DNA of 64,000 nt from Camellia lanceoleosa. Taxonomy: Eukaryota > Streptophyta > Magnoliopsida > Ericales > Theaceae. The stretch is taken from assembly GCA_025200525.1 (NCBI GenBank), contig CM045761.1, positions 201,305,701 through 201,369,700 on the forward strand. The letters run 5' to 3'. A model generated the notes under the pieces. The model had not been told where the DNA came from. It saw only the letters and a list, made by a program, of their open reading frames with translations, and searched no databases. Position 1 is the stretch's first letter. Each line of letters begins with the position of its first letter. Positions 1-11,324 of this stretch are shown piece by piece. The position numbers were made by a program, and so were the translations under genes.

Positions 1-151
1 TATTATAGCACTCTCACGTGCTTATCGCGTAGGAGAAAGTGTATATTAGTGGAAAATAATAAATGGGTTTTTCCTCTTACCCTCATTTCTGTTAAAAACT
101 TAAACAATAGAGTAATAGAAGGGGCAAGCTGACACTCGATTAGAAGTGTAA

Positions 152-269
152 GGGGTTGACTGTCACGATTTTATGTATAGAGATAAAAATGATATTTGAT
201 CAAAAATGTAGGAGTTGACTGTCACGATTTTATATGTAGGGATTAAAGTGAAATTTGGTGTAAAATATA
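152..269. repeat. Two-copy tandem duplication, 59-bp unit
   Basis: Two adjacent copies of a 59-bp unit start at 152 and 211, each opening with GG(G/A)GTTGACTGTCACGATTTTA and ending near AATATAGG or AATGTAGG. A third partial start (GGAGTG) follows at 270. The copies differ at several positions, so the duplication is old. No coding potential. Probably a remnant of a degraded repeat. Confidence 0.6.
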
Positions 270-1948
270 GGAGTGTAAAATGTAATTTAGCCTTACAGTT
301 AATAGTGCAAAATAATAATAATAAAAATTTAAAAATTAATTGTTAAAAATAATGCTTTTTAAATTCTGACTTTTTATTATCAAATTTTTTGAAAAAACTT
401 TTTTACCGTAGTTGATTGTTTCACCAACCTGTCCTTGAGGTTAAAAGTTAATTTTTGACTTTTAATCTTATTTAAATTATATTGCTCTTTTATTTTTTTT
501 AATATTTAAAAAAAATTAAAAAATTAACTTTTAATTAACTTTTCAAAATAAAATTATTTTTATGTATTTCATAAATGCCCACAATGGTGTGCAATACGCG
601 TTTGACCTTTCTTAAATCCGCGTCCACAAACAAATGTTGTCATTTAAATATTCTTCTTACTGAATTTTTATACAGAATTTTTTCACTAAAATAATCTAAT
701 AACAAGATTATTCTAAATTAGTGGGGAAAAAAAATTAAGAGAGCTCATAATTTTATATGATTTTACTTTTTGGAGGAATAAAATAATTTTTTTAAATTAA
801 TTTTTTTTTTTGTATTTAGTTTTGCTATATTAATTTTTATTTATTTTTAAAATTTAAAAAACTGATTCTAAAATTAAAACCAAACATATTTTTATTTTAG
901 AACGGAGGCCAGACAAATTTGGGAGAAGCCATGCAACATATAGACAAACAAAGGCATCCAAACATTATTTATTTTTTGGTTTTTAGCATAAAACAAAGGT
1001 ATCCAAACAGCAATGCCCATAGTTTTGTTATTGAAAAAGTCTATTTTGATAGAGCAGTTTAACCTAAAATATATTTAACATGAATTAAATAATGATGCCG
1101 TTGAAATTAAGAGTAATTAAATTAGATGGGTATTTGTTTTGAAATAAATAACGGTGACTCAATCACATTATTTTTGTAAAAAAATAAATAAATCTGTATA
1201 ATTGATTAATAATCATCTAAGGATTTCATTGTACAACTAACTAGGACACCACCATCTTAAAAAAAAAAAAAAACTAAATAGGATACAAAAATTTGAATCA
1301 CAATAGTAAAAGCTAGATTAGATTAGAGAGGCCAATGTTTGAATTTTGGTTTTGAATTAGCAAAGTTAATGCGTCAAAATCAAAGGAGATCATTACAAAT
1401 TATGTCTTTTACCATACTTGGATGTTTTTGTTTTGACCTAGGTGGTGTCGACAAATTACACCCATTTATCAATTAGACGTATTCAATTGAAACCTTGATT
1501 CGCCCATTAACACCTACTCAAAAACCGTTTGAATTTGCCTAAGTTATAATAAATAAATTCAAATGCATTTTTTTAAATTTAATTTGAATGAGTTGTATAT
1601 GAATATTCATTTAAATCTAATAAAATAAAAATAATCTTTTTCACGGTAACAAAACTACGACCATTGTCGTTGATGTCATGCGTTCACCTTGACCCCAACC
1701 CCACTTTGTTGCCACCGTCGCCATTTTTATTATGCATTCGTCTTTGTAGTCATTGTCATTACTCTTTTACCATCATCTCTTCTACTATAACCACCACTAC
1801 TATTGTCTCTGCCATGCCTTGCTTGACTTCTACCACCATGACCACTAATGCACTACCACCAATCTACTACCATCATCACCACTACAACATTTACCACCAC
1901 CACTTCACTCCTCCCCCACCATTACCACTCCACCAACAACACCACTAT
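270..1948. other. Non-genic A+T-rich stretch
   Basis: No supported gene or structured element. The only notable part is 1650-1948, a less A+T-rich stretch with many CAC, ACC and CATC triplets that gives a histidine/threonine/serine-rich reading frame. I attribute that frame to simple-sequence bias rather than to a protein gene. Confidence 0.5.
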
Positions 1949-3624
1949 CGGATCCCCCTCCTCTCCGGCCTTCTCTCATCCGGCTCTGTCCAGCACTATC
2001 AAGGCGATTGGGACACGTGCTCACCAACATAATCTAAGGCCAAAATGACTCCACATCATTAAGTAAGAAGATAAATAAGTGGAACGGCGTCATTTTTAAA
2101 ATAAATTCAAACTCTATTTTTATAAAATATTTTAATATTTTAAAAATTAAAATCGTAATATTTAAAAAAATTAAAAAATTATAAAAATCCTGTTGAAACT
2201 CTATTTTTTAAAATATTTTTAAATATTTTAATTTTTTTTTTTATGTATTTGGTTACCTTTCAAATTGGTGGGTTCAAATGAATTAAGAAATTAAATTTTA
2301 ATATTACGATTTTAATTTTTTAAATTTTAAAATATTTTATAAAAATAAATTCAAACTCTATTTTTAAATATTTTAATTTTTTTATTATGTATTTGGTTAC
2401 GATTTGAGTGTAGAGTTGTGAAAGTAGTATGGAGTTTCGAGTTGTATGTTTGGTTATGAGTTTTAAAAATAATTTTTTAATTGAGTTTTATTTTATGTGT
2501 TTGGTTACGATTTGAGTATAGAGATGTTTTCAAATCTAAAATATTAAAATTTTAAATTATTTAAATTTTTTGAATATTTAAATTATTTAAATTTTTACGA
2601 CTTAAATTTTTTGAATATTTATTTTTATTTTTTACTTATTAAACTTTTTAGATTATTTAAATTATTTAAATATTTATGATTTAATTTGCAAGCACTCTTT
2701 AATTTGCAAGCACAGGAAGATGGAAGACGGGTGACCGGTGGGTTGACCGGCCGGTCCGGTTAGGCAAATATTTTTTTTTCTGTTTGAACGGTTTGAACCT
2801 ATTTATTTCAAAGGAGGACTGGTGACGGTTGGTTGACGGTCAATCGGTTAGACAATTTTTTTTTTAATCTAAACCTTTTTTGAACTTTTTTGACTGGTTT
2901 GAACCTATCTATTTCAAAGGAACCTTTTTTAAATATTTAAATAATTTAAATAATCTAAAAAGTTTAATAAGTAAAAAATAAAAATAAATATTCAAAAAAT
3001 TTAAATCATAAAAATTTAAATAATTTAAAATTTTAATATTTTAGATTTGAAAACAACTCTATACTCAAATCGTAACCAAACACATAAAATAAAACTAAAT
3101 TACGAAATTATTTTTAAAACTCATAACCAAACATACAACTAAAAACCCCATACTACTTTCACAACTCTACACTCAAATCAGAACTAAATACATAATAAAA
3201 AATTAAAATATTTAAAATAGAGTTTGAATTTATTTTTATAAAATATTTAAAATTTAAAAAATTAAAATCGTAATATTAAAATTTAATTTCTTAATTCATT
3301 TGAACCCACCAATTTGAAAGGTAACCAAATACATAAAAAAAATTAAAATATTTAAAAATATTTTAAAAATAGAGTTTCAACAGATTTTTATAATTTTTAA
3401 TTTTTTAAATATTACGATTTTAATTTTTAAAATATTAAAATATTTTATAAAAATAGAGTTTGAATTTATTTTATAAAAATAAAATTTGAATTTATTTTAA
3501 AAACGATCACTGCCTCTTATTTATCTTCTTACTTAATGATGTGGAGTCATTTTGGCCTTAGATTATGTTGGTGAGCACGTGTCCCAATCGCCTTGATAGT
3601 GCCGATGTAAGGCCGAGAGCGGAT
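1949..3624. repeat. Large near-perfect inverted repeat (foldback element)
   Basis: The left arm (about 1949-2680) and right arm (about 2930-3624) are reverse complements over roughly 700 bp with few differences. For example TAAGGCCAAAATGACTCC at 2035 is mirrored near 3540-3560, and ACTATCAAGGCGATTGGG at 1996 is mirrored near 3582-3600. The outer 30 bp still match from a GGATCC site but with gaps. The spacer (2681-2929) holds its own imperfect direct repeat (GGTTGAC..., then TTTGAACCTAT and TTCAAAGGA, at about 2733-2815 and 2831-2920). The arms contain several copies of a motif like TTTGGTTACGATTTGAG. No transposase frame is visible, so it looks like a non-autonomous foldback element. A transcript across it would fold into a long double-stranded RNA. 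Confidence 0.85.
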
Positions 3625-3658
3625 CCACCACTATCACCCCAACCTATTAAAAAAAATT

Positions 3659-4005
3659 GGGTAAATTACAAAGACAGTCCTTGAGATTTGATAAAAGTAC
3701 AGATTACCCATTGTAGTTTGTAAAATTACAAATATCCTCTTATTAAAAATTTTTATTTAACATAATTAGTTAAAAAAATAAAATTCATAATTGCTCTCCT
3801 TTATAATAATAAAATTACCTAAATTATTAATTGAAACATATATTCCAACATCATAAAAAATTATTAATTGACTTAATGATTTATTAATAAAAGAGACGAT
3901 TTGTTATGAAATTAGAAATCTCAAGAGATAGAATGTAATTTCAAGAACTATAGGGGGCGATTCGTATTTTAATGAAATCTCAGGAGGTGTATTTGTAATT
4001 TATCC
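3659..4005. mobile_element. Mutator-type MITE, copy 1
   Basis: A 347-bp inverted-repeat element with ends GGGTAAATTAC and GTAATTTATCC. It is flanked on both sides by the 9-bp sequence AAAAAAATT (3650-3658 and 4006-4014). A 9-bp target duplication is the hallmark of Mutator-like transposition. The flank is low-complexity, so on its own it is weak, but two relatives in this window (6010-6649, 21780-22124) show the same end pattern with 9-bp duplications. No coding capacity. Confidence 0.7.
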
Positions 4006-4014
4006 AAAAAAATT

Positions 4015-4618
4015 TAATAAACTAACAAATTGGTCAGGTCAATTTATTCAATCTGTATTTAATTCAACTTAATTAAATCTATTTATTAAATAGGCGAGCT
4101 TGAATTTGGTTATTTAAAAAAAATGCATAATTGATTTTAACCCATCCAAACTAATCCAAATCTACCCATTTTCCATCTTTATAAAAATTGAATCAATCAA
4201 AATTATAGAATAAAATAATATATAAGATAAATTGATTGTGTCGCATTATATCACTGACAAAATCAACTAATCGGCACAACATACGTCATGCTATTATTGT
4301 CGATCATTCCTACTTTTTCTAACAAGCCAAACACGATAATTGCGAGGGTAATCAGTGTCAACTTAATTTATAGGAATCAACCAATGAACCACTTTTATAC
4401 GTGTAGTAATACTTACTACATAATAAACATAAGTGACAAAACATGTCACAATTTGTTAAAATATTGGTCCTAATTAGCCAGCTGTTCATTTTAGCCCCTT
4501 GTTTTGAACTTGAATTCAATCTTAGCTTCGACGAAATCATGCATCAACCCATGCCACATTGAAGTCGGCTGAGCAATCAACGTTTGAGAGTTTGACCAAA
4601 CACCTCTCTCTTTCTTGA
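4015..4618. other. Intergenic region upstream of the 14-1-1-like gene
   Basis: About 600 bp with no supported gene. It precedes the core promoter and presumably contains upstream control sequence for the gene at 4700, but I see no element I can name with confidence. Confidence 0.4.
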
Positions 4619-4664
4619 TATCTATCTATCTATCTATATATATAGATAGAGAGAGAGAGAGAGC
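4619..4664 (+). promoter_or_regulatory. Core promoter and 5' leader microsatellites
   Basis: A (TATC)n run leads into TATATATATA (4635-4644) and then a (GA)n run (about 4645-4662). The TATA-like run is about 55 bp upstream of the ATG at 4700, a plausible distance for a plant TATA box with a short 5' leader. GA/CT tracts are common in plant leaders. TATC and its complement GATA also make the stretch partly self-complementary. Confidence 0.55.
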
Positions 4665-4699
4665 GTGTAATACAAAGAAAGATCATTGAGAGAACAACA

Positions 4700-5455
4700 A
4701 TGGAGAAACCAACCAAGTCAAAGAACAAGTTCTTGAAGTTTCTACCAAAAGCAGCTTCAGCTGTAACGTTCCAAAGCCCTCCTTTTAGTCCAACAAAAGA
4801 CAAGAGATGTTCAGACAGGCTCAAAACCCACATCGGAAAAGGCTTCTCCGGCCCAATCATATCCATAATTCCCGAAGAAGCTCGCCGGAAAACCAACAAC
4901 TCACACTTCGAAGAACCCCAAGAACAAGAACCCACTTCACCGAAAATCTCGTGCATGGGCCAAATCAAACACAAGAACAAAAACAAGAACGAGAACAAGA
5001 ACAAGAACAAGACGAAGAAGAAGAAAGAGAAAAGCGTGCCGATGCCTAAAGAATTTAAACCCGTTATATATACAAAGCCATCGACGTTTCAGAATGTTTT
5101 ACCTGGTAGAAAGTCTGATTCTTCGGTTGCTGATAGGCCTAAGTTTCCTGATAGAGCGCCGAGTTTGAGTCAGATGAGGAGGTTCGCGAGCGGTCGTGAT
5201 TCGACTACGAAATTCGATTGGACGGCTCAGATTACGCCGGTGGATGGAGATGATGACAGCCGGAGTTATTACTCAGATGAAGAGAGTGAAGGTGAAGAAA
5301 GAGAGATCATAATTCCTTTCTCTGCACCGATACTCGGAGGTGGAAATGGAGATGGAGTTGGTTTGGAGAAAAGAAAAGAAATAAATCTATGGAAGAGAAG
5401 AACCATGGCTCAGCCTAGGCCTCTTCAAGTTAACACCCTGGTCAGATCATGTTGA
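4700..5455 (+). CDS. Syringolide-induced protein 14-1-1-like
   Basis: Single-exon frame of 251 residues, starting at the first ATG after a TATA/GA leader. The N-terminus (MEKPTKSKNKFLKFLPKAAS, then SPPFSPTKD, then GKGFSGPIISIIPEEARRK at about residues 47-65) is what I recognise from plant proteins annotated as syringolide-induced protein 14-1-1, a soybean gene induced by a bacterial elicitor. A lysine/asparagine-rich run lies at about residues 90-113, then MPKEFKP, an arginine/serine segment (RRFASGRDS, about 154-162), an acidic stretch (about 178-203) and a basic tail (KRRTMAQPRPLQVNT). There is no signal peptide or membrane segment. The low-complexity charged composition suggests a largely disordered intracellular protein, perhaps nuclear. 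Its biochemical role is not known to me. Opposite-strand frames here are shadows. Confidence 0.78.
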   Translation: MEKPTKSKNKFLKFLPKAASAVTFQSPPFSPTKDKRCSDRLKTHIGKGFSGPIISIIPEEARRKTNNSHFEEPQEQEPTSPKISCMGQIKHKNKNKNENKNKNKTKKKKEKSVPMPKEFKPVIYTKPSTFQNVLPGRKSDSSVADRPKFPDRAPSLSQMRRFASGRDSTTKFDWTAQITPVDGDDDSRSYYSDEESEGEEREIIIPFSAPILGGGNGDGVGLEKRKEINLWKRRTMAQPRPLQVNTLVRSC

Positions 5456-6000
5456 TTAAGGTTTTCTTGAACCAGTTTTTAAGGTCAATTTAGTGTTTGG
5501 TTTTTCTTGATTAAGGTTACTTTGAATCTAAAAACTGTAATTTTTATTTTTATTTTTATTTTTATGTTTGGTTTAGATCTTGAATTTATAGAAGAAATTG
5601 TAGAGGAAAAGGATAATCTGTTTTCTTTTTTATCCATAATTTTTTTTTTTTTTTTTGTAATTTAAAATCTAAATACAACTTTAGATTTGAAACTATCATT
5701 GTAAATGAGTTTATGAGATGAAAAATAGACATCCTTCTTGCATACCTAAATGCTAATATGCATTATTTCCTTGTTTAGTTTATTCATTTTAATTATGTTT
5801 TGGGGTTTTCTTTGGATGAAATCTAACAATGTTTGGAATGGTAGGATTTGAGGGAATTTGACGGGATTGACGTATAAAGATAAAATTTGATCTGTTTGGA
5901 GTGAATAGAATTTAAATGGGATTTAATTTGATAAGATTTGAAAGAAAGGGGGAAAAAAATTCCCTTGAAATCTTATGAAGATAGTCGAATTTCATGGATT
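5456..6000. other. 3' flank of the 14-1-1-like gene
   Basis: T-rich sequence including a run of about 18 T near 5641. It probably contains the 3' untranslated region, but I cannot place the polyadenylation site. No other gene. Confidence 0.4.
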
Positions 6001-6009
6001 AAAAATTAA

Positions 6010-6649
6010 GGGTGAATTACACTAATAGTCCCTATAGTTTAGGGGTTGTGTCACTTTGATTCTTAACTTTTTAATTGTGACATATTTGACCCTCAATTTT
6101 GAATCTTGTTTCAAATAAGGACAATTGAAGATATCATTAGATTTTTCAAGGGTAAAATCGTCAATTTGATAAAATATAAACTAATTTGACAAAAATAAAT
6201 GTCAAACAAATATTTTTAAATTTTTAAAAATTATTTCTATCCACTAAAAATAAAATTATGTAAAATTGATAAATCTTTTAGACATTTATTTATTTTTTTT
6301 ACCAAATTAATTTTTATTATGTGTTTGGATAATGATCATGTAAAATTAATTTTTAAAAATTAATCATATAATTTTTATTAATTTTTTATTAATTTTATAT
6401 AATTTTATCATTAGTTGATAAAAATAATTTTAAAAAAATTAAAAATATTTTTTTGGCATTTATTTTTATCAAATTAGTTTATATTTTATTAAATTGACGA
6501 TTTTGCCTTTGAAATTAAACAATGGTATCTTCAATTGTCCTTATTTGAAACAAGATTCAAAATTCAGGGTTAAATGTGTTACAATTGAAAATTCAAGGAG
6601 CAAAATGACAGGAGTTCCAAACTATAGGGACTGTTTGTATAATTTGTCC
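6010..6649. mobile_element. Mutator-type MITE, copy 2
   Basis: A 640-bp inverted-repeat element. The left end GGGTGAATTACAC pairs with the right end, whose complement reads GGACAAATTATAC. The arms stay complementary for about 220-300 bp, including the shared word CAGGTCCCTATAGTTT-like near both tips and AAGGACAATTGAAGATA inside. It is flanked by a perfect 9-bp duplication AAAAATTAA (6001-6009 and 6650-6658). No coding capacity. Same end pattern as the elements at 3659 and 21780. Confidence 0.8.
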
Positions 6650-8122
6650 AAAAATTAATAAAATTTAACGTAATCCCATTACCTACATTACCCTGCGTGT
6701 ATATAAGTTTCATACTAAGGTATTATTTGGGAAGTATTAGATTAGTATGCTTTTTGATTTTTTATAAAAAAAAAATATAAAATATAGGTTGAATTTGAAG
6801 TGATGTGGTAAAAAAGTGATGTGACTTAAATAAGATAATTGTAATTTAAATATGATAATGTGTGAAAACATGTGCTATTTTAACACATGTCAAAGAACCA
6901 CTAATAAAAATATTTAAATGGTTGGGTTATTACCGTCTTTAAAACAGTATGTATTATTATGTTTAACAGAATTTGTACGGAATGGACACAATGCTTATGA
7001 ATCAATAAAAAAATCTTGAGAAATATTTTTACAATTGTTATAAATTTCCAGAGAGATTAGTATGATATATCAACGACAACCCAAAAAAAAAAAAGAAAAA
7101 ACTCCTAAAATCTCATAAAAATGGTAGAATTTCATTTGAATGAAAATTAATAAAATTTTACCTACACTTCTCTCTCTTTGTATGAGTTTGTATGAGTTCC
7201 ACACTTAATAGGGACATCACTATTTGTTGGCACTATATTTTATTTTTCTGCCGATTGTGATCTATTAATTATAGTCGAGTTCAATTATAGTCTGTCAATT
7301 GAAATCATAAACTATTTTTAAAGAAAAACATTGGCCACATTTATTGTTATTATTATTATTTTTGTTGACATGCATGATGACGTGATATAATAGATATATT
7401 ACGGACGTTGCATGACGTGACATGATGACATGTTAAATGGAGAGTCAAAAAGTTAGCCATTGCATCCATTTGAAAGTTAGTTGCTGAGATCAAAGAGTCA
7501 AGATCAAGAATCAAATCTGTAAAGTTGTTACTATGAACATGAGATATGAATAATGTTTAGGAAATTATGATCTGTTGAGGAAATCATGGGATTTGATTAC
7601 CTCTTTTTTTTCTTATGTGGTTAAGTCTATAAATAAGTCAAGAGAGATAAAAGAAAATCATTAATCAAACTACTTACAAATGGTGATATTTGTTTTTAGT
7701 TAGTAGTAGTTAAATTAGCAACTTTAGGAATAGATCAGTAATAACTTTTTCCAATCCCTATTTCTTTTCTTCTATCGATTACTGTATTTTTTAATTATTT
7801 GTTCTTGTTTAAATTCATGTAACGGGTAGCAAGTGACAATCAATTTCAATAATACATATTTTGTTATGTTCTTTCTTTATTTAATTACCTCCAAGGAAGT
7901 TCTTAATTTGTTTGAGGTATAGAACTCAACCACAAGTCAGATATTTGTGTTTGTGAGAAAATTAATTTAAGGCCTCGTTTGTCAATTATACAATTTAGAC
8001 AAAAAGTCAAAAAGTCATTATGAGTTGTCACATCACTCTCTTTACTTTTCTACATATCTTTTCGTAAATCGGTAGATTAATCACTATCGATTAGGTTTAA
8101 ATCAGATTTTTGCTAACACTAA
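6650..8122. other. Non-genic A+T-rich stretch with a MITE fragment
   Basis: No gene seen. At about 7971-8085 is a fragment opening GGCCTCGTTTGTC that resembles the left half of the PIF/Harbinger-type MITEs listed below, without a clear right end. Confidence 0.4.
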
Positions 8123-8263
8123 GGCCAAGTTTGGGAAGTCTCAAATAATCTATCTTTTTATCTTTTTATTTTTTTTTCCATCACATCACCTCTTTACTTT
8201 TCTACACATCTTTTCGTAAAAAGACAAAAAATACACTTATTTAAGTCATCCCAAACAACCCCT
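8123..8263. mobile_element. PIF/Harbinger (Tourist)-like MITE, short copy
   Basis: A 141-bp element with ends GGCCAAGTTTGGGAAG and CCCAAACAACCCCT, complementary at their tips. The flanks are TAA on the left and TAT on the right, an imperfect match to the 3-bp TAA duplication of this superfamily. Related copies are at 13319 and 13731. Confidence 0.55.
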
Positions 8264-9340
8264 TATTTTCTTTCTTTCTAATTCCTCAGCATTCCAAACA
8301 GAAAAATTGAATCATTTCCATTTAATCAAATCCCATTCTAAAGTGATTTGATTACACACACAGGTGACTAGGAAAATGGATTTTGATTACAAAAGCTAAT
8401 ACTAGGTTTACTCAGCAAGTTAGTCGTGGGCTGCTAATTAACCATATAATAATCAACAATGATTCATCCCCCCTTTTTAGGACTCCCTTTGGACCCCCTC
8501 TCTCTCTCATTGGTCACCTTTTCTTTTTCTTTTTCTTTTTTTTCCTGTTCCTCCAATCACCTCTTGCCACGTAAAGTGAGCGACTAAAGGGTCCCAACCT
8601 TTATTCTATAATAATACAGTTGGGACCCTCAGATTCCACCTCCACCCCACACACACACGTGGGGTTGGTGAAGGGAAAAGAGAAAAGAAAAAAAAAAATT
8701 GGACCAATAGGAGGCAGAGGGGGTCATGGGAGTGCTGCCAAAAAGAGGGTATAAGTCTTTTTTTATAATAATAAACATAGCATTTGCACCTACCATATTA
8801 TTTCTCGTCGAAATTATTTTTCTAAAATGAGATGCAACTAGATCTCTTCGGCATTAAGTTTTGCAGTCCACTTAAAATCTTTTTGGAATTTCCATTCGTT
8901 TATTTCAACGTAAGATATTAAATCCTTCACCAATTAATGAAAGCATATTTGGTGGATCATGCCGAGACCTATAAACAAAAAAAAAAAAAAAAAAAAAAAC
9001 ACTTTGGTAGATCTCATATCGACAAGCATCAACTTGCATAAAAACTACCGTATTATGCGACAGACAAAAAGAACAGAAATTGAGATGTTGATCACTATCT
9101 TTTTAGCTGAACCATCAATTAATATTTTGAAATAATTTCTACATAAATTTTTGAATTTGTAGTAACTATTTTGAGTTGCCTCATAAAAAATAAAGGAATA
9201 AATGACAATGTAAATGATAGTGAAATATTGCTCCGGCACCACCAGATAACCTCTCATATGTCTCGTGTCACCTCCATTCCACCTACAACATATTACAAGT
9301 ATTTATTCTCTACACTCGAATCTCCGTATCAACCTCATTA

Positions 9341-9711
9341 GAGCATCTCTAATGGCAAATGCTATAATAGCATTGCCGTTGTTATAATTTGACAATGAAT
9401 AATAGTAAATTGTCAAATTATAGCAATAGTGTTCTAATGGTCATATGTTATTTTAGTAGATCTGAATACAAAAACTGTGCATCCGGTCGTCCAGGCAGTC
9501 ATCTCAAACACAATAGTTTCTATATTTGGTTCTGTAAAAATTTATTTATTTTGCTGGAAGGGAGAGAGGAAGGGAGGGAAGGAAATAGTTGGGTTTATCT
9601 GAATTAACACATATAGCAGTTGCCATATTTACCATTGGAGCACCACTTTTCTAGGATAGCTGTTATATTATAATAATGATAACTAAAATGACAAACTATT
9701 GGAGATACTTT
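9341..9711. mobile_element. Possible MITE with GAGCATCTC-type ends
   Basis: The left end AGAGCATCTCTAATGGCAAA and the complement of the right end (AGTATCTCCAATAGTTTG) are similar, as in the common plant MITEs that open with GAGCATCTCCAATG. Internal stretches such as TTTGACAAT and ATTGTCAAA are also mirrored. I could not identify a target duplication. A single left-end-like copy (AGAGCATCTCCATC) occurs near 18136. Confidence 0.45.
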
Positions 9712-10649
9712 TACTCATGAAATACACTCTTATAATCATTATTTCATGTATGATAATTTTTTTGTTTGCAACTTACCAAATAATATTTTTTTACCAAATT
9801 TTTAAAATATAAATAAAAAGTATGTCATTTTTTAGTTTGTCAAGGCCACACAATCCTAAAAATTTTTAATCTGTTAAAAACTACACAACCCTATATTCTT
9901 TTGAAAAGATAAAATATTTTAGAAAAAGTTCAACAAAAATAATAACAAATTGGGCCACACACTAGGACCCGATGGCGAAGTAAGTAAACCCAAACGTAAT
10001 GGGCCAAGCCAAACCCAATTAATCATCGACAACACCAATGGACCAAAAGCATAAAATTGAAGTCTAATCAATGACTGCTTAGTAGGGTCCAAGTCCAATT
10101 TCCAATTGATAAAACAATGTGTAGATTTTGTTTTTATTTATTTATTAATATATGATATTATAATAAAATTCAATAAATTACCATCACAATGAGGATTAAA
10201 TAGAATGCATTAACTACCATCTAAGAAAAAAATAGAATGCATAAAGTAGTAGATAGAAATTTCAAATAAATATATGAAAAATAAAACTTACATGTAGTGA
10301 AGAATATTTGAATTATTGACTTCATAATAAACTTAATAAGCTAGCCTAACAATGGGCAAATTTGCAATAATCACTCTGTTTGATTTTGGAATTCTAAAAA
10401 ATAGTTTTTGAGTTTTGAGTTTGTATTTTTTTAATAAACTTTTTATTTTTATTTTTTTATATTTAATATTCATTTAATCTAGATACACTTAAAAAAATAT
10501 TTAATTTTTGAATTTTTTTTTAAAAAATCCACTACATATTAAAAATAAATAAAAATCAGTATATTTTCATTTTTTTTGTATTAATTGCTTTTTTAAACAA
10601 TTTTCTTCACAGATATTAGTTTTGTGGGGTGGCTATCATAATTATTTTA

Positions 10650-11324
10650 ATATATAGGGAATAGGATCCACACCTAAGTGAGGAAAATTTAATCACTAAC
10701 CTTAGATAGCAAAAAATCTGATTTGGATCAAATTGACAAAGAAGATTTGACAAGAAAACCAATTTTTACTGATAGAAATACAATCAAGCAATGTGGTTGG
10801 TGTCCTATATATTGACAGATTCAAAGACTTCTTTGAAGGTTGTAATATGAAGAAACAAGTACAAACAAACTAGAAATTCGATTGATAACACTTAAACTTG
10901 TCACTCAATTATAAGAATCAAATTACAAGTTTAACTAACATTACAATCAATATGGCCAAACTGGATTACAAACGCTGAATTACAAATAAACTATTTCTAA
11001 GTACAAAAATTACTCCAAAATAAGTTACATTATTCCTAGACTTCACATGAGTTGTGAATTTGGTTTAAGGTCCGCTCTTCTTTAAATTTTTAGCTTTTAT
11101 ATGGCTTCACTGGCCATGCCATGCTGCCACGTGTCCATTTGCTAGTTTCTCTCATCTAGCTATGATCTGCAACTGTCTTGAACTCTCTTTCTTTCTGAAG
11201 CTGTCATGTATCACACCCTCTATCTTCTTTTTAGGCAATTAACTTCATGCCCTTGATTTTTGGACCTCTACTACACCTGATTATGTCCCTGTCTACCGAA
11301 AATTTCAAATTTATGGTACCAACA
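10650..11324. mobile_element. Possible solo LTR remnant
   Basis: The stretch ends GGTACCAACA at 11324, a common LTR terminus, and has repetitive LTR-like composition (TCAATTATAAGAATCAAATT and similar phrases). I could not fix the other end or a target duplication, so the left border is only a guess. No coding sequence. Confidence 0.3.

Noticed and set aside
1664..2048. Frames of 122 and 66 codons rich in His, Thr and Pro
   Set aside because: They follow from repeated CAC/ACC/CATC triplets, run into the palindrome arm, and have no recognisable domain or plausible promoter.
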